The notes beneath the pieces were generated by a model. It did no database searches. It saw only the letters and a list, made by a program, of their open reading frames with translations, and was not told the origin of the DNA. Below, one piece after another: positions 40,797 through 49,217 of a stretch of DNA of 49,243 nucleotides. Every line of letters begins with the position of its first letter. Position 1 is the first letter of the stretch. Made by a program: the position numbers and the translations under genes. Source of the DNA: Bacillota bacterium (GTDB lineage Bacteria > Bacillota > UBA5301 > JAMCQP01); NCBI GenBank assembly GCA_023381695.1, contig JAMCQP010000031.1, positions 1 through 49,243 of the forward strand, given 5' to 3'.

Positions 40797-41975
40797 CTAT
40801 TCCGGGATCCAGTGTTGGAAAACCGTCTCGGCACATCCGGCGTAAAGCAAATCCTCGGTGGCCTCTGCCAGGCGTAATGAAATCGATCGTGCTTCAGTAA
40901 GCAACACCCGTCGCGCAAATTCGGCGGTGGCGGAGGGAAAAGCTAATTTCAGGAAGGGCAGCAGTTCGCCACCTACGTAGATGGCTTCTGGATCAATGAT
41001 GTTTGCCATTATTGACGCCGCTTTGCCGATCAACAACCCCACTTCTTCGGCCAGGCCCGTGATCATCCTGCCCCCACGGCTGACTGCCGCCAGAAAATCT
41101 TTTACCTCCTTTCGATCAAGGTCTCCCGATGGAGCCCCCCGGTTTTTCTGATACCGCCTGAGAATGCCGGGCACGGATAAGATGCCTTCCAGGCAGCCAG
41201 TGTTGCCACAATAACATTTCAACGTGGGATCGCCCAGGGGAATATGCCCGATTTCGCCGGCAAAGCCCCTGGCGCCCTGGAAGATCTTCCCTTTATGTAC
41301 AATCCCCAGGCCGATTCCTTGTCCAATATAGATAAAAAGCACCGTTGGGCTGGTTCTGGCAAAGAGCGAAGCGCCGATTGCCGCCAGATTCGCATCGTTT
41401 TCCACCCAGACCACCGGGTAGGGAAAGATCTCGGCCAGAATAGCTTTAAGATCCAGCCCTTCGATCCATGGATTGGTGCAATTGGTGACGATCCGCTGGT
41501 GGTTGCTATATACCCCCGGGATTACAGCCCCGGTCCCCAGGAGAGCCCGCTCTGAAAGATGGATCTCCTGTAATAAACGGGTAGATGTCAGCTTGATCAG
41601 ATCGCTCAATTCCGGAAAGGAACGCGGCAGACCTGTAAAAGAGAGCGTTTCCCTGGCCAAAATCCGGTTGTGGAGGTTGACAAAGGCGACGCCAACGCGG
41701 TTGGGGTTGGTGAAATCCAGGCACAGAGTCCCCCGGCCATCCGGGTTGAGATGCAGCAGATAAGGGGAACGGCCACCGGAATTAAGGCCTGATTCTTTGG
41801 CCAACAGGAGATTTTCGGCAATCAGACCATTGCAGATATTGGAGACTGTAGAAAAGCTTAAGCCGAGTTCCGCCGCGACCTCGGTTTTAGTACAAGCGTC
41901 CTGGTTTCGCAACGCCTCTACCACGCGTTTTTTGTTAAACTGTCTCAACTCTTTGGTGCTCGTTACCGTTGCCAC
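40797..41975 (-). CDS. ROK-family transcriptional repressor
   Basis: 392 residues from GTG 41975, nine bases after AAGGAG; the longer reading from 42092 adds an atypical leader. N-terminal winged helix (L-R-Q-F-N-K-K-R-V-V-E-A-L-R; K-T-E-V-A-A-E-L-G-L-S-F-S-T-V-S-N) and C-terminal ROK sugar-binding fold with G-Q-G-I-G-L-G-I-V, E-I-G-H-I-P-L-G and the zinc motif C-Y-C-G-N-T-G-C-L-E. XylR/NagC-like repressors respond to the sugar or its phosphate. It is the promoter-proximal gene and probably controls the whole leftward operon. Confidence 0.92.
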   Translation of the reverse strand: MATVTSTKELRQFNKKRVVEALRNQDACTKTEVAAELGLSFSTVSNICNGLIAENLLLAKESGLNSGGRSPYLLHLNPDGRGTLCLDFTNPNRVGVAFVNLHNRILARETLSFTGLPRSFPELSDLIKLTSTRLLQEIHLSERALLGTGAVIPGVYSNHQRIVTNCTNPWIEGLDLKAILAEIFPYPVVWVENDANLAAIGASLFARTSPTVLFIYIGQGIGLGIVHKGKIFQGARGFAGEIGHIPLGDPTLKCYCGNTGCLEGILSVPGILRRYQKNRGAPSGDLDRKEVKDFLAAVSRGGRMITGLAEEVGLLIGKAASIMANIIDPEAIYVGGELLPFLKLAFPSATAEFARRVLLTEARSISLRLAEATEDLLYAGCAETVFQHWIPE

Positions 41976-42073
41976 GCCAGGATACTCCTTAAAATGGGTG
42001 TGATCTTTGTCATGTGAATGCGCAGCCGACATTTGGAAATACTTTTTGCAAGTCAAATTAGAAGTCCAGAAAA

Positions 42074-42102
42074 ATATTACCATAACCGCCAAACGGTGTC
42101 AA
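42074..42102 (-). promoter_or_regulatory. Sigma-A promoter of the ROK sugar operon
   Basis: On the minus strand: TTGACA (42097-42102), 17-base spacer, TAATAT (42074-42079). The spacer contains CCGTTTGGCGG, a short inverted CCG..CGG that could be the regulator's site. It begins only four bases from the stop of the HTH gene at 42106. Leader to the GTG at 41975 is about 90 bases. Confidence 0.85.
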
Positions 42103-42105
42103 TAG

Positions 42106-42495
42106 TTATTTTTTCTTCTCTTTTCGACGCAGCTTGATGGCCTCGAGGAAGGTTAAGAGCCCATCTTTTTCCTGCTCGCTGAAGGGGAGAAGTTCACCCA
42201 GGAGCTCAATGATCTGGGGGTCGTTCATCAGGGGGACCAACCGGTTCGGATAACTGGCCGGCGTCTCCTGGATGACTTCGGGCTCGAAGAACCAGCTTAC
42301 CGGCATGCCTGCAAAGTCGGCAATGGCTTTGAGATTGCGATGTGAACACTCTCTTTCTCCCACTACATACTTCTGCAATGAGGTAGGGTGGATGGTGACG
42401 CCGATGCTCTTTTCGATGGCTTTGGCAAAGGCGGCATATGAGCGATTGCCCCGGACCTGATCGATTTTTCGTCCGACAACTCTGCGGATGTCCAT
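42106..42495 (-). CDS. XRE-type helix-turn-helix regulator
   Basis: 129 residues. N-terminal HTH (about 5-65; A-A-F-A-K-A-I-E ... T-S-L-Q-K-Y-V-V-G-E-R-E-C-S), then a proline-containing linker and a C-terminal helix ending in a Lys/Arg run. It starts with an ATG 13 bases after a weak AGGAG. It faces the small HTH gene at 42780 across 284 bases. No effector domain is recognised. Confidence 0.82.
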   Translation of the reverse strand: MDIRRVVGRKIDQVRGNRSYAAFAKAIEKSIGVTIHPTSLQKYVVGERECSHRNLKAIADFAGMPVSWFFEPEVIQETPASYPNRLVPLMNDPQIIELLGELLPFSEQEKDGLLTFLEAIKLRRKEKKK

Positions 42496-42580
42496 CCGGT
42501 GACTCCTTTCGTGAGTGCGGTTTTTGCGCTGTGGTCCGGCAGGTTTAAAGAACAGGCGCCGGGAAAAAGTTTGGACTTTT

Positions 42581-42609
42581 AGTCTAAATCATAAGTTACA
42601 ATTTGACAA
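42581..42609 (-). promoter_or_regulatory. Probable promoter of the leftward HTH gene
   Basis: On the minus strand: TTGTCA (42604-42609), 17-base spacer, TAGACT (42581-42586). The spacer contains AACTTATGATT, sharing ACTTATG with the dyad in the facing promoter (42718-42732), so one regulator may bind both. Confidence 0.55.
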
Positions 42610-42680
42610 AGAGCGGGCGCGCCCTGCTGACCTAAAGTCGATAAAATCGTTTTCCGGCGGGATGGGGCGGGAGGCGTATT

Positions 42681-42732
42681 TTGACTAAACGGGGAAAAGA
42701 TATTATAATGGTTGTAGACTTATGGTATAAGT
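42681..42732 (+). promoter_or_regulatory. Consensus promoter with downstream operator dyad
   Basis: TTGACT (42681-42686), 17-base spacer, TATAAT (42704-42709). The dyad ACTTAT-GGT-ATAAGT (42718-42732) covers the start-point region, a good place for repression by a small HTH protein, perhaps the product of the gene it drives. Confidence 0.85.
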
Positions 42733-42779
42733 TGGAGGATGATTCGAGTACTTCAAACAGAAGATGGGAGGAGTCGGAG

Positions 42780-43031
42780 ATGCGGGTAAAGATTGTCGCG
42801 ATGGACATTCGTCTACGGGAAGCCATGGAAGAGCTAAGCAAGAAGCGCGGCGAGAGTTTCAGCCAGACCCTGGCTTATGTCGCGGAAGCCGCCGGGGTCA
42901 GCCAGGAATACATCTACAAGCTCATGGCGGGGAAGCGGCATCCTTCCCAGAGGGTGCTGTTTGCTCTGGCGTACATTTTAAAAACGCCGATAGAAGATTT
43001 ATTTCGGCCCAGGATCGAGACCGGGGGCTGA
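42780..43031 (+). CDS. Small HTH DNA-binding protein
   Basis: 83 residues from ATG 42780, with GGGAGGAG ten bases upstream. HTH (Cro/C1 type): S-F-S-Q-T-L-A-Y-V-A-E-A-A-G-V-S-Q-E-Y-I-Y-K-L-M-A-G-K-R, then L-A-Y-I-L-K-T-P-I-E-D-L-F. Likely a self-acting repressor at the dyad just upstream. The gap 43032-43217 (186 bases) holds two TAGTCGC repeats near 43160-43180 and no recognised promoter. Confidence 0.82.
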   Translation: MRVKIVAMDIRLREAMEELSKKRGESFSQTLAYVAEAAGVSQEYIYKLMAGKRHPSQRVLFALAYILKTPIEDLFRPRIETGG

Positions 43032-43217
43032 TGCTTAATTGCTCCGTCAAAAAGTTTAAGATTAACTTTACGGGGTCGATAAAGTTACTGGACAAATTTT
43101 TGAAAATCCGGAACCTCCTTATTTGCGTTTATAGAAAGAAGCAAACCTGTTGAAATACTTTAGTCGCCACAAACGTAGTCGCACCAGAAAAGATCAGCAA
43201 ATGGAGGTGTTTTTATT

Positions 43218-45419
43218 ATGAAGTTTTTTGGCGGGCTTAGAGGCAAACTTCTCAAGTATTTTCTTCTGATCGGGTTGGTACCGTTAATTTTGGCCGTCGG
43301 CGCGATTTATTTTTACGTGCAAGGAGTACTCCTGCAAACGACCAAAGAAGATTTTCATATCAAGGCCGCCGCCCTGAGCGATACGATTGACCTCTTCCTT
43401 TCAGAACGTTACGGAGACATTCAAGTGGTGGCAAACCTGCCGGCGTTGCGGTCACGAACGGCTTCCGCGGCGGACAAAACGGCGGATCTTAAATCGGTGC
43501 AAAAAACTTACGGGGATACCTACCTTGCCATATCCTTTATGAATGCCAATGGCGATCGTATTGCCGACAGCGTGGATCGCCCCACTATAAACCGGCAGGG
43601 GCGCGACTATTTTGAAGAGGCTATGAAAGGAAAGGTTTATTACACGGACGCAGCTATCGGAGATGATTTCAACCGTCCGATCCTCCGGTTTTCCGCCCCG
43701 GTTAGAGATTTGACCGATTCGGGCAGGATCATCGGCGTGGTAGTTGCGCAGTTGGATATGCAGATGGTCTGGAATATCGCGGACTCTATGGAGAGGAAAA
43801 ACAAGGAAATTGGAGAGAACGGCTACGCCTGGATCATCAATAAGGAAGGGGTGATCATTGCCCATCCCGATAAGAACAAAATTTTAAAAGAGAATGTGGC
43901 GGAAGGCGCAAGTAAAGAATTGGCCCGTATTGCCCGCGAGCTGATGAGCGGAAAGGGCGCAGGGGGCACCTACATTCACGAAGGAGTAAGTTATGAGGCG
44001 GGTTATGCCCCTTTGAAAGGATATGGCGATTTCCGCGGAAACGGATGGGGGTTGATTGTCGCTCAACCCACCGCGGAAGTGGTAGGGGCGATCTCTTCTC
44101 TCCAACACATCGCCATTGTGTTATCCATAATTGTGACCATTGCGGTGTTCTTTGTGGCGACGTTCATTGCCAGGGGAATAGCCGGCCCGATTGGACAGAT
44201 GACGCAGGTGGCGGCTGCGGCGGCCGAAGGCGATCTGACCCGCGAGGTGCCCCCGATCAAGACCGGGGACGAGGTCGAGACCATGACCGACGCCTTCCGG
44301 CAGATGGTGGCCCACCTGAGAAAGTTGATCCGGGAGGTGGGTGATTCCGCCCGGCAGGTGGCCGCCACCAGCCAGGAGCTCTCGGCCAGTTCCGAGGAGG
44401 TGGCCAAGGCGACCCAGCAGATCTCCCAGACCATTCAACAGGTGGCCCAGGGCGCCACGCAGCAGACCCAGTCGGCTACTTCCACGGCGGCCTCGGCGCA
44501 GCAACTCGGAAAAGCCATTGAACAGATCGCCAAGGGAGCCCAGGAACAGGCAATCAGCGCCAATCAGACCGCGGCCAGCACCGCCAAAATGTCCGCCACT
44601 GTTCAAAATGCCACCCGGGCTTCTGAAGAGCTTTTGGCAACTGCAAATGAAACCTCCGAGGTGGCAAAGCAGGGCGGCCAGGTGGTCAGAGAAACCCTGG
44701 AAGGCATGAAAAATATCCGGCAGACGTCGGATACCGTAGCGGAAAAGATTAAAGAACTGAGTGTCCACTCTGGAGAGATCGGCTCAATGGTGAAGGCCAT
44801 CGATGATATCGCCGGGCAGACCAATCTACTGGCTCTGAACGCGGCGATCGAGGCCGCCCGGGCGGGTGAGCAGGGCAAGGGGTTCGCCGTGGTGGCGGAT
44901 GAGGTGCGCAAGCTCTCTGAACAGTCCGGTGAGGCCGCCAAGCAGATCACAAATACCATTTTGCTCATCCAAAGGAGCATGGACTCCCTGGTCAAAGCCA
45001 TGGAAGACGGAGCCAGGCAAACAGAGAAGGGCATGCAGCTTACTGATAGCACCAGTGCTGCTTTTAGCGAGATTTTGAAAGAAGTGGAGAAGACCAGCCA
45101 GGAGATCCGGAAGATCTTTGCGGCGGCCAAGGAGATGGAAAGCCAGACGGCCGAAGTGGTGAAGGCCATCGACAATATTGCCAGCATCACCGAAGAGAGT
45201 TCCGCGGCGACCGAGGAGATGGCCGCCAGTACCGGCCAGGTGACCGAGGCGACCAATGCCATCGCCAGCATCTCGCAGGAAAATGCGGCTTCGGCCGAGG
45301 AGGTGGCGGCTTCCACCCAGGAGGTGAATGCTTCGGTGGAAGAGATGGCCGCGTCGGCTGAAACGCTGGCCCAGATGGCCCAGAACCTCCAGGAGATGGT
45401 GAGCAAGTTCAAGATTTGA
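43218..45419 (+). CDS. Methyl-accepting chemotaxis protein with dCache sensor
   Basis: 733 residues. Transmembrane helix 1 (about 13-35), periplasmic double-Cache sensor (about 38-280; [21 protein letters not shown]), helix 2 (about 295-318), HAMP (about 320-372), long coiled-coil with methylation-type Gln/Glu repeats, and the signalling hairpin [26 protein letters not shown] in broken form near 540-565. The end is ...Q-E-M-V-S-K-F-K-I, without a CheR-tether pentapeptide. dCache sensors often bind amino acids. Ribosome site GGAGG. Other chemotaxis genes are not in the window. Confidence 0.95.
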   Translation: MKFFGGLRGKLLKYFLLIGLVPLILAVGAIYFYVQGVLLQTTKEDFHIKAAALSDTIDLFLSERYGDIQVVANLPALRSRTASAADKTADLKSVQKTYGDTYLAISFMNANGDRIADSVDRPTINRQGRDYFEEAMKGKVYYTDAAIGDDFNRPILRFSAPVRDLTDSGRIIGVVVAQLDMQMVWNIADSMERKNKEIGENGYAWIINKEGVIIAHPDKNKILKENVAEGASKELARIARELMSGKGAGGTYIHEGVSYEAGYAPLKGYGDFRGNGWGLIVAQPTAEVVGAISSLQHIAIVLSIIVTIAVFFVATFIARGIAGPIGQMTQVAAAAAEGDLTREVPPIKTGDEVETMTDAFRQMVAHLRKLIREVGDSARQVAATSQELSASSEEVAKATQQISQTIQQVAQGATQQTQSATSTAASAQQLGKAIEQIAKGAQEQAISANQTAASTAKMSATVQNATRASEELLATANETSEVAKQGGQVVRETLEGMKNIRQTSDTVAEKIKELSVHSGEIGSMVKAIDDIAGQTNLLALNAAIEAARAGEQGKGFAVVADEVRKLSEQSGEAAKQITNTILLIQRSMDSLVKAMEDGARQTEKGMQLTDSTSAAFSEILKEVEKTSQEIRKIFAAAKEMESQTAEVVKAIDNIASITEESSAATEEMAASTGQVTEATNAIASISQENAASAEEVAASTQEVNASVEEMAASAETLAQMAQNLQEMVSKFKI

Positions 45420-45445
45420 CCCGGCATAAGATCGGTTTTCTCTAC

Positions 45446-45485
45446 ACGGGGAGAGCGGGCGGGATCCCGCTCCCCCCGTTTTTTT
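45446..45485 (+). terminator. Intrinsic terminator after the chemoreceptor
   Basis: ACGGGGAGAGCGGG (45446-45459) pairs with CCCGCTCCCCCCGT (45466-45479), with one mismatch, followed by seven T (45479-45485). Confidence 0.95.
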
Positions 45486-45619
45486 CGCTTCCCGGTTCAT
45501 GGCTTATGCAAATAAAGAGGTGACAGGGGGTTTGCGTAGAATTCTGTTGAAGGGATCGCAGGACCCCCGGGAACTTGACGGGGCGGCGATAGGTACTTAA
45601 TCTTCGGGAGGGCGACGTG

Positions 45620-46117
45620 ATGGGCCTGCTTGATCTTTTCCGCAAAAAGGAGCCGGCGCGGCCGGTGGCGGAACGAACGCCTCTGAATATTCAGGTTGGC
45701 GATATCGTATCTTATGATGGCGTGGATTACCTGGTCAAACAAAGATTGGCCTACTACGACGGGGGTTACGAGTGGTTCGACTACCAGCTGGTGGATGGGG
45801 ACAGGGAACTCTGGCTGGGGGCCGAAGATGACGATGGCCTCTGTGTCGCTATCTACCAGGAGGTGGAGATGGACCTGCCGGAACCGATCCCTGACAAACT
45901 GACCTACAATGAAGAAAAGTTCCGCCTTGACGAGCACGGCCGGTGCGGCGTTTCCGTGACCACCGAATCATCCAGCCGGTCGGTCCAGGTGGAGTACTGG
46001 GACTATGAATCTTCCGGAGGACACTATTTGAGCGTGGAACGCTGGGGTGGCGACTTGGAGGTGAGCTACGGCAAGGAGATCAAGCCCTATGAATTGGACA
46101 TCTTCCCAGCCAAATAA
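45620..46117 (+). CDS. DUF4178 protein of the PspA cluster
   Basis: 165 residues from ATG 45620, eight bases after GGGAGG. Mostly beta structure: V-G-D-I-V-S-Y-D-G-V-D-Y-L-V near residues 25-40 is the start of a DUF4178 domain; E-W-F-D-Y-Q-L-V-D-G-D and H-Y-L-S-V-E-R-W-G-G-D-L-E follow. No membrane segment. DUF4178 proteins usually occur with PspA, DUF350 and spermidine-synthase-like genes; a role in membrane or polyamine-linked stress is suspected but unproven. First gene of a tight five-gene run. Confidence 0.88.
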   Translation: MGLLDLFRKKEPARPVAERTPLNIQVGDIVSYDGVDYLVKQRLAYYDGGYEWFDYQLVDGDRELWLGAEDDDGLCVAIYQEVEMDLPEPIPDKLTYNEEKFRLDEHGRCGVSVTTESSSRSVQVEYWDYESSGGHYLSVERWGGDLEVSYGKEIKPYELDIFPAK

Positions 46118-46137
46118 ATCGAGGAGGAGACAGGCGA

Positions 46138-46803
46138 ATGGGTATTTTGCAACGGATCACCATGCTGGCCAGGGCCAATATCAACGCGCTGCTGGACAAG
46201 GCCGAAGACCCGGAGGTAATGATCGAGCAGATCCTGCGGGATATGAAGGAAAGCTATCACGAAGCCAAGGTGCAGGTTACGGCGGCCATTACCGAGGAGA
46301 AGAAGCTCAAACAAAAAGCCGGTGAAAATGCCGATCTGGCCGCCAAGTGGCTGCAAAAAGCGGAACTGGCGGTGAACGCCGGGGACGACGAGCTGGCCCG
46401 GGAAGCCCTGAAGCGCAAACAGGACCACGATGGCATGGCCAAAAGCTTCCAGGCGCAGTGGGAAGAGCAGGTCAAAGCCGTCACCGAACTCAAAGAGGCC
46501 CTTGCCGAGCTGGAGAGCAAGATTGCCGAGGCCGAGCGCAAGAAGGACATGCTGATTGCCCGCAGCAAACGGGCCAAGGCCACAAAACAGATCCACGAGA
46601 CGATGGCCGGCATCTCCAAGAACAGCGCCTTTGAAGCATTCGACCGCATGGAAGACAAGGTGGAACATACCGAGGCGCAGGCACAGGCGGCCAAGGAGGT
46701 GGATGCCGACACGCTGGAAGAGAAGTTCGCCCGGCTGGAAGGAGACCGGAACGTGGAGGACGAACTATCCGCCCTGAAGGCGCGCCTCAAAAAGGACGCC
46801 TGA
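46138..46803 (+). CDS. pspA: PspA/IM30-family membrane-stress protein
   Basis: 221 residues, almost all coiled-coil helix, as in the family. The amphipathic N-terminus M-G-I-L-Q-R-I-T-M-L-A-R-A-N-I-N-A-L-L-D-K-A-E-D-P is typical and should bind the membrane surface; E-D-P-E-V-M-I-E-Q-I-L-R-D-M is the standard second block. ESCRT-III-like polymers of PspA protect damaged membranes. ATG follows GGAGGAGAC. Position 20 bases after DUF4178 supports a shared transcript. Confidence 0.95.
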   Translation: MGILQRITMLARANINALLDKAEDPEVMIEQILRDMKESYHEAKVQVTAAITEEKKLKQKAGENADLAAKWLQKAELAVNAGDDELAREALKRKQDHDGMAKSFQAQWEEQVKAVTELKEALAELESKIAEAERKKDMLIARSKRAKATKQIHETMAGISKNSAFEAFDRMEDKVEHTEAQAQAAKEVDADTLEEKFARLEGDRNVEDELSALKARLKKDA

Positions 46804-46845
46804 AGCCAAAACAGGTGAATGGGAGCAGGAGGCAGGTGGGGGGAA

Positions 46846-47367
46846 GTGGCCGTCATCAGGCGTGGCCTGGCTTTGCTTTTGTTGTTGGCCGGTGCGTTGC
46901 TCCTGGCTGGTTGCGCACCGGATATCACCGCGGAGATTGCCAGGAAGTACCCCGCAAAGGGGGTCTTTACCGACCGGATTACCGATGAGAAAGAGGTCTG
47001 GGACAGCTACGACGAAGATTGGGTGGACCGGGAGGTCACCTACCGGGATAGAGGACGGTATTTTATTTCCCCAAAAACCGTTCCGGAGACCGCCCGGGAG
47101 ATCGGCGCCATCCGGAAGCCTTATTCCAGTTCGCCGGCGGATGAGCGGATGATGGTTCTCCGGTACGACAACCTCTTTCGTGACCGGCTGGTTACGCTTT
47201 TCAAACGCAACGGGGAAACGATCATTGAAGTGGCGGGAAGACGGCAGACCTATTACCGGCATTTTGATTTTATGAACACGCACTGGGGCGGTGGAACCGT
47301 CCGGGAAGGCAGTCAGGGGAGCAGCACCTGGGGGACCCGAGGCGGGAGCACCGGATTCGGGAAATAG
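46846..47367 (+). CDS. DUF4247-type lipoprotein
   Basis: About 173 residues from GTG 46846, preferred over ATG 46819 because it gives a normal lipoprotein signal (V-I-R-R-G-L-A-L-L-L-L-L-A-G-A-L-L-L-A-G-C). The mature part starts at the lipobox Cys and carries D-R-E-V-T-Y-R-D-R-G-R-Y-F-I and V-L-R-Y-D-N-L-F, matching the DUF4247 pattern as I recall it. The C-terminal tail is Gly, Ser and Thr rich. The gene is 42 bases after pspA. It is probably tethered to the cell surface and may sense or mend envelope stress with PspA. Confidence 0.8.
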   Translation: MAVIRRGLALLLLLAGALLLAGCAPDITAEIARKYPAKGVFTDRITDEKEVWDSYDEDWVDREVTYRDRGRYFISPKTVPETAREIGAIRKPYSSSPADERMMVLRYDNLFRDRLVTLFKRNGETIIEVAGRRQTYYRHFDFMNTHWGGGTVREGSQGSSTWGTRGGSTGFGK

Positions 47368-47373
47368 TATAAA

Positions 47374-47595
47374 GTGGGGGTGTGGGCTTTGAGCAACTTT
47401 TTGGGGGAATTCATCTCTTCCGTGGTCTTTGCGGTGATCGGTTTTGCGTTGGGAATCGTGGGGTACAAGCTCTTTGACTGGGCCACGCCGGGGGATCTCG
47501 GCAAGGAGATCAGCGATGGAAATATTGCGGCGGGTGTAGCCCTGGCGGGTGTTTTTGTGGCGGTGGCCCTCATCGTGGCGGCGGCGATCCGCTAA
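47374..47595 (+). CDS. DUF350 small membrane protein
   Basis: About 73 residues with two membrane helices (about 13-32 and 50-70; F-A-V-I-G-F-A-L-G-I-V-G-Y-K-L-F-D and A-G-V-A-L-A-G-V-F-V-A-V-A-L-I-V). The conserved D-W between helices and the N-I-A-A-G segment are usual in DUF350. Three starts are possible (GTG 47374, GTG 47380, TTG 47389); the last gives the shortest normal form. Its stop overlaps the start of the next gene (TAATG). Confidence 0.85.
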   Translation: MGVWALSNFLGEFISSVVFAVIGFALGIVGYKLFDWATPGDLGKEISDGNIAAGVALAGVFVAVALIVAAAIR

Positions 47596-49154
47596 TGGCT
47601 ATCGCGGATGCTCTCCCCCTGCTTTTTTCCACATTCCTCAGCGCCCTCGGGGGAATCGTGTACGAACTTCTCATCGGGGGCATTTCTTCATATCTGCTTG
47701 GAAACAGCGTTTACCAGTTCAGTATTACCATCGGGCTTTTCATGAGTTCCATGGGGCTGGGTTCCTACCTCTCCCGGTTTGTCCGGGGAGGCCTGGTGGG
47801 CCGGTTCATCTATGTGGAGGCCTGGCTCGGGCTGGTGGGAGGCTTTTCAGCCCTGGCGCTTTTCGCGGCCTATGCCTACACCGATTTCTACGATCTGGTG
47901 ATGTATCTCCTGATCGTGGCCATCGGAACCCTGATTGGCCTGGAGATTCCGCTTCTGACGCGGATTATTGAGGATCGCCACCGGAACCTGCGGGTAACCC
48001 TGGCCAACGTCCTGAGCTTCGACTATATCGGCTCGCTGATTGGCGCCGTCGCTTTTCCACTGTTGTTTCTGCCGCGAGTCGGCCTGATCCGGACCGCCTT
48101 CTTGATGGGACTGGTCAATCTGGCGGTGGTGGCGCTGATCCTGATCCGTTACCGGCGGGAGATTCAGGATGAGGCCGCCGGCTCGGTTAAAGCCGGTCCC
48201 GGAGAGGAAAAGGCGGGGTTAAAAGGCCGGGCGAGGCTGTATCTGGCGACCGGTCTGGTGCTTTTAATCGTGATGGCGCTGTCCGCCGGTTTTGCGCAGT
48301 CTTATGACCTGGGACGGTATCTCGAACAGCACCTTTACCGGGATCGGGTGGTCTATGTGGAGCAGTCGCCTTACCAGAAGATTGTCCTCACCAGAAACGG
48401 CGATGATCTGCGCCTCTTTCTCGACGGAAACCTGCAGTTCAGCTCCCGGGATGAATACCGTTATCACGAGGCTTTAGTACACCCGGCCATGAGCCTGGCG
48501 CCCAACCATGATGAGGTGCTGTTGCTGGGGGCCGGAGACGGGCTGGCGGCGCGGGAGATCCTGAAATACCCGGATGTGGGGCGAATCACCCTGGTGGATC
48601 TTGATGCACGGGTGGTGGAGCTCGCCAGGAAGAACCCGGCGATCCGGAAACTCAACCTCGGCGCGCTGGACGACCGGAAGGTCAGAGTGGTGATCCAGGA
48701 TGCTTACAAGTTCCTGGAACAAAATAGCGACCTTTTTGCAGCGATCATCATCGATCTGCCGGATCCAAACAATGAGTCGTTGAACAAGCTTTATACCGCG
48801 CAGTTTTACGAATTGGCGGGCCGCCATCTGGTTCCCGGGGGAGTCATGGTCACCCAGAGCACCTCGCCGTATTTTGCCCCGCAGCCTTTCTGGTCCATTG
48901 TGAAGACGGTGAAAAGCGCCGGCCTCTCTGCTGTGGGGTATCATGTGAATGTCCCCTCCTTCGGCGACTGGGGTTTTACCCTGGCCTCAAACCGCCGGCT
49001 CAGGCTCGACAAACTGCATGTCATAGCGCCCACCCGGTTCCTGGACGATCAAGGTCTCCGGGCCGCCTTCACCTTTGGCAAGGACGAAGTTGCCCGGGGG
49101 CGGGGAGTCCAGGCCAATACCCTAACGGGCGATTCGCAGCCCTATCTCGTTTAG
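47595..49154 (+). CDS. Membrane-fused spermidine-synthase-like enzyme
   Basis: 519 residues. The N-terminal half (about 1-235) has seven or so membrane helices; the C-terminal half is a Rossmann methyltransferase-like domain of the spermidine synthase family with L-L-L-G-A-G-D-G-L-A-A-R-E-I-L-K-Y at about 310-326, V-D-L-D-A-R-V-V-E-L-A near 336 and I-I-D-L-P-D-P-N near 390. The D-x-x-D-P segment holds the catalytic Asp expected of aminopropyltransferases. It starts at ATG 47595, coupled with DUF350. Whether it makes a polyamine, modifies a membrane partner or uses another amine is not known. Confidence 0.92.
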   Translation: MAIADALPLLFSTFLSALGGIVYELLIGGISSYLLGNSVYQFSITIGLFMSSMGLGSYLSRFVRGGLVGRFIYVEAWLGLVGGFSALALFAAYAYTDFYDLVMYLLIVAIGTLIGLEIPLLTRIIEDRHRNLRVTLANVLSFDYIGSLIGAVAFPLLFLPRVGLIRTAFLMGLVNLAVVALILIRYRREIQDEAAGSVKAGPGEEKAGLKGRARLYLATGLVLLIVMALSAGFAQSYDLGRYLEQHLYRDRVVYVEQSPYQKIVLTRNGDDLRLFLDGNLQFSSRDEYRYHEALVHPAMSLAPNHDEVLLLGAGDGLAAREILKYPDVGRITLVDLDARVVELARKNPAIRKLNLGALDDRKVRVVIQDAYKFLEQNSDLFAAIIIDLPDPNNESLNKLYTAQFYELAGRHLVPGGVMVTQSTSPYFAPQPFWSIVKTVKSAGLSAVGYHVNVPSFGDWGFTLASNRRLRLDKLHVIAPTRFLDDQGLRAAFTFGKDEVARGRGVQANTLTGDSQPYLV

Positions 49155-49171
49155 TGGAGGTGACGTCCTCC

Positions 49172-49195
49172 CGCTCCAGTCCTTACGCTGGAGCG
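49172..49195. repeat. Perfect 8-bp inverted repeat after the last gene
   Basis: CGCTCCAG-TCCTTACG-CTGGAGCG. No T-run follows. It may be the transcript end of the PspA cluster or the hairpin end of a lost IS200/IS605-type element; the sequence alone does not decide. Confidence 0.6.
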
Positions 49196-49217
49196 AGGCC
49201 AAGATTCGAGGATACTC

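Noticed and set aside
43032..43217. Sigma-28 or c-di-GMP riboswitch upstream of the chemoreceptor
   Set aside because: Looked for TAAA-N15-GCCGATAA and GEMM-like blocks; only loose TCGATAA fragments and TAGTCGC repeats are present.
45575..45603. TTGACG-N17-TAATCT as promoter of the PspA cluster
   Set aside because: Spacing is right, but the start point would fall inside the ribosome site of the first gene; probably chance, and the true promoter is further upstream.
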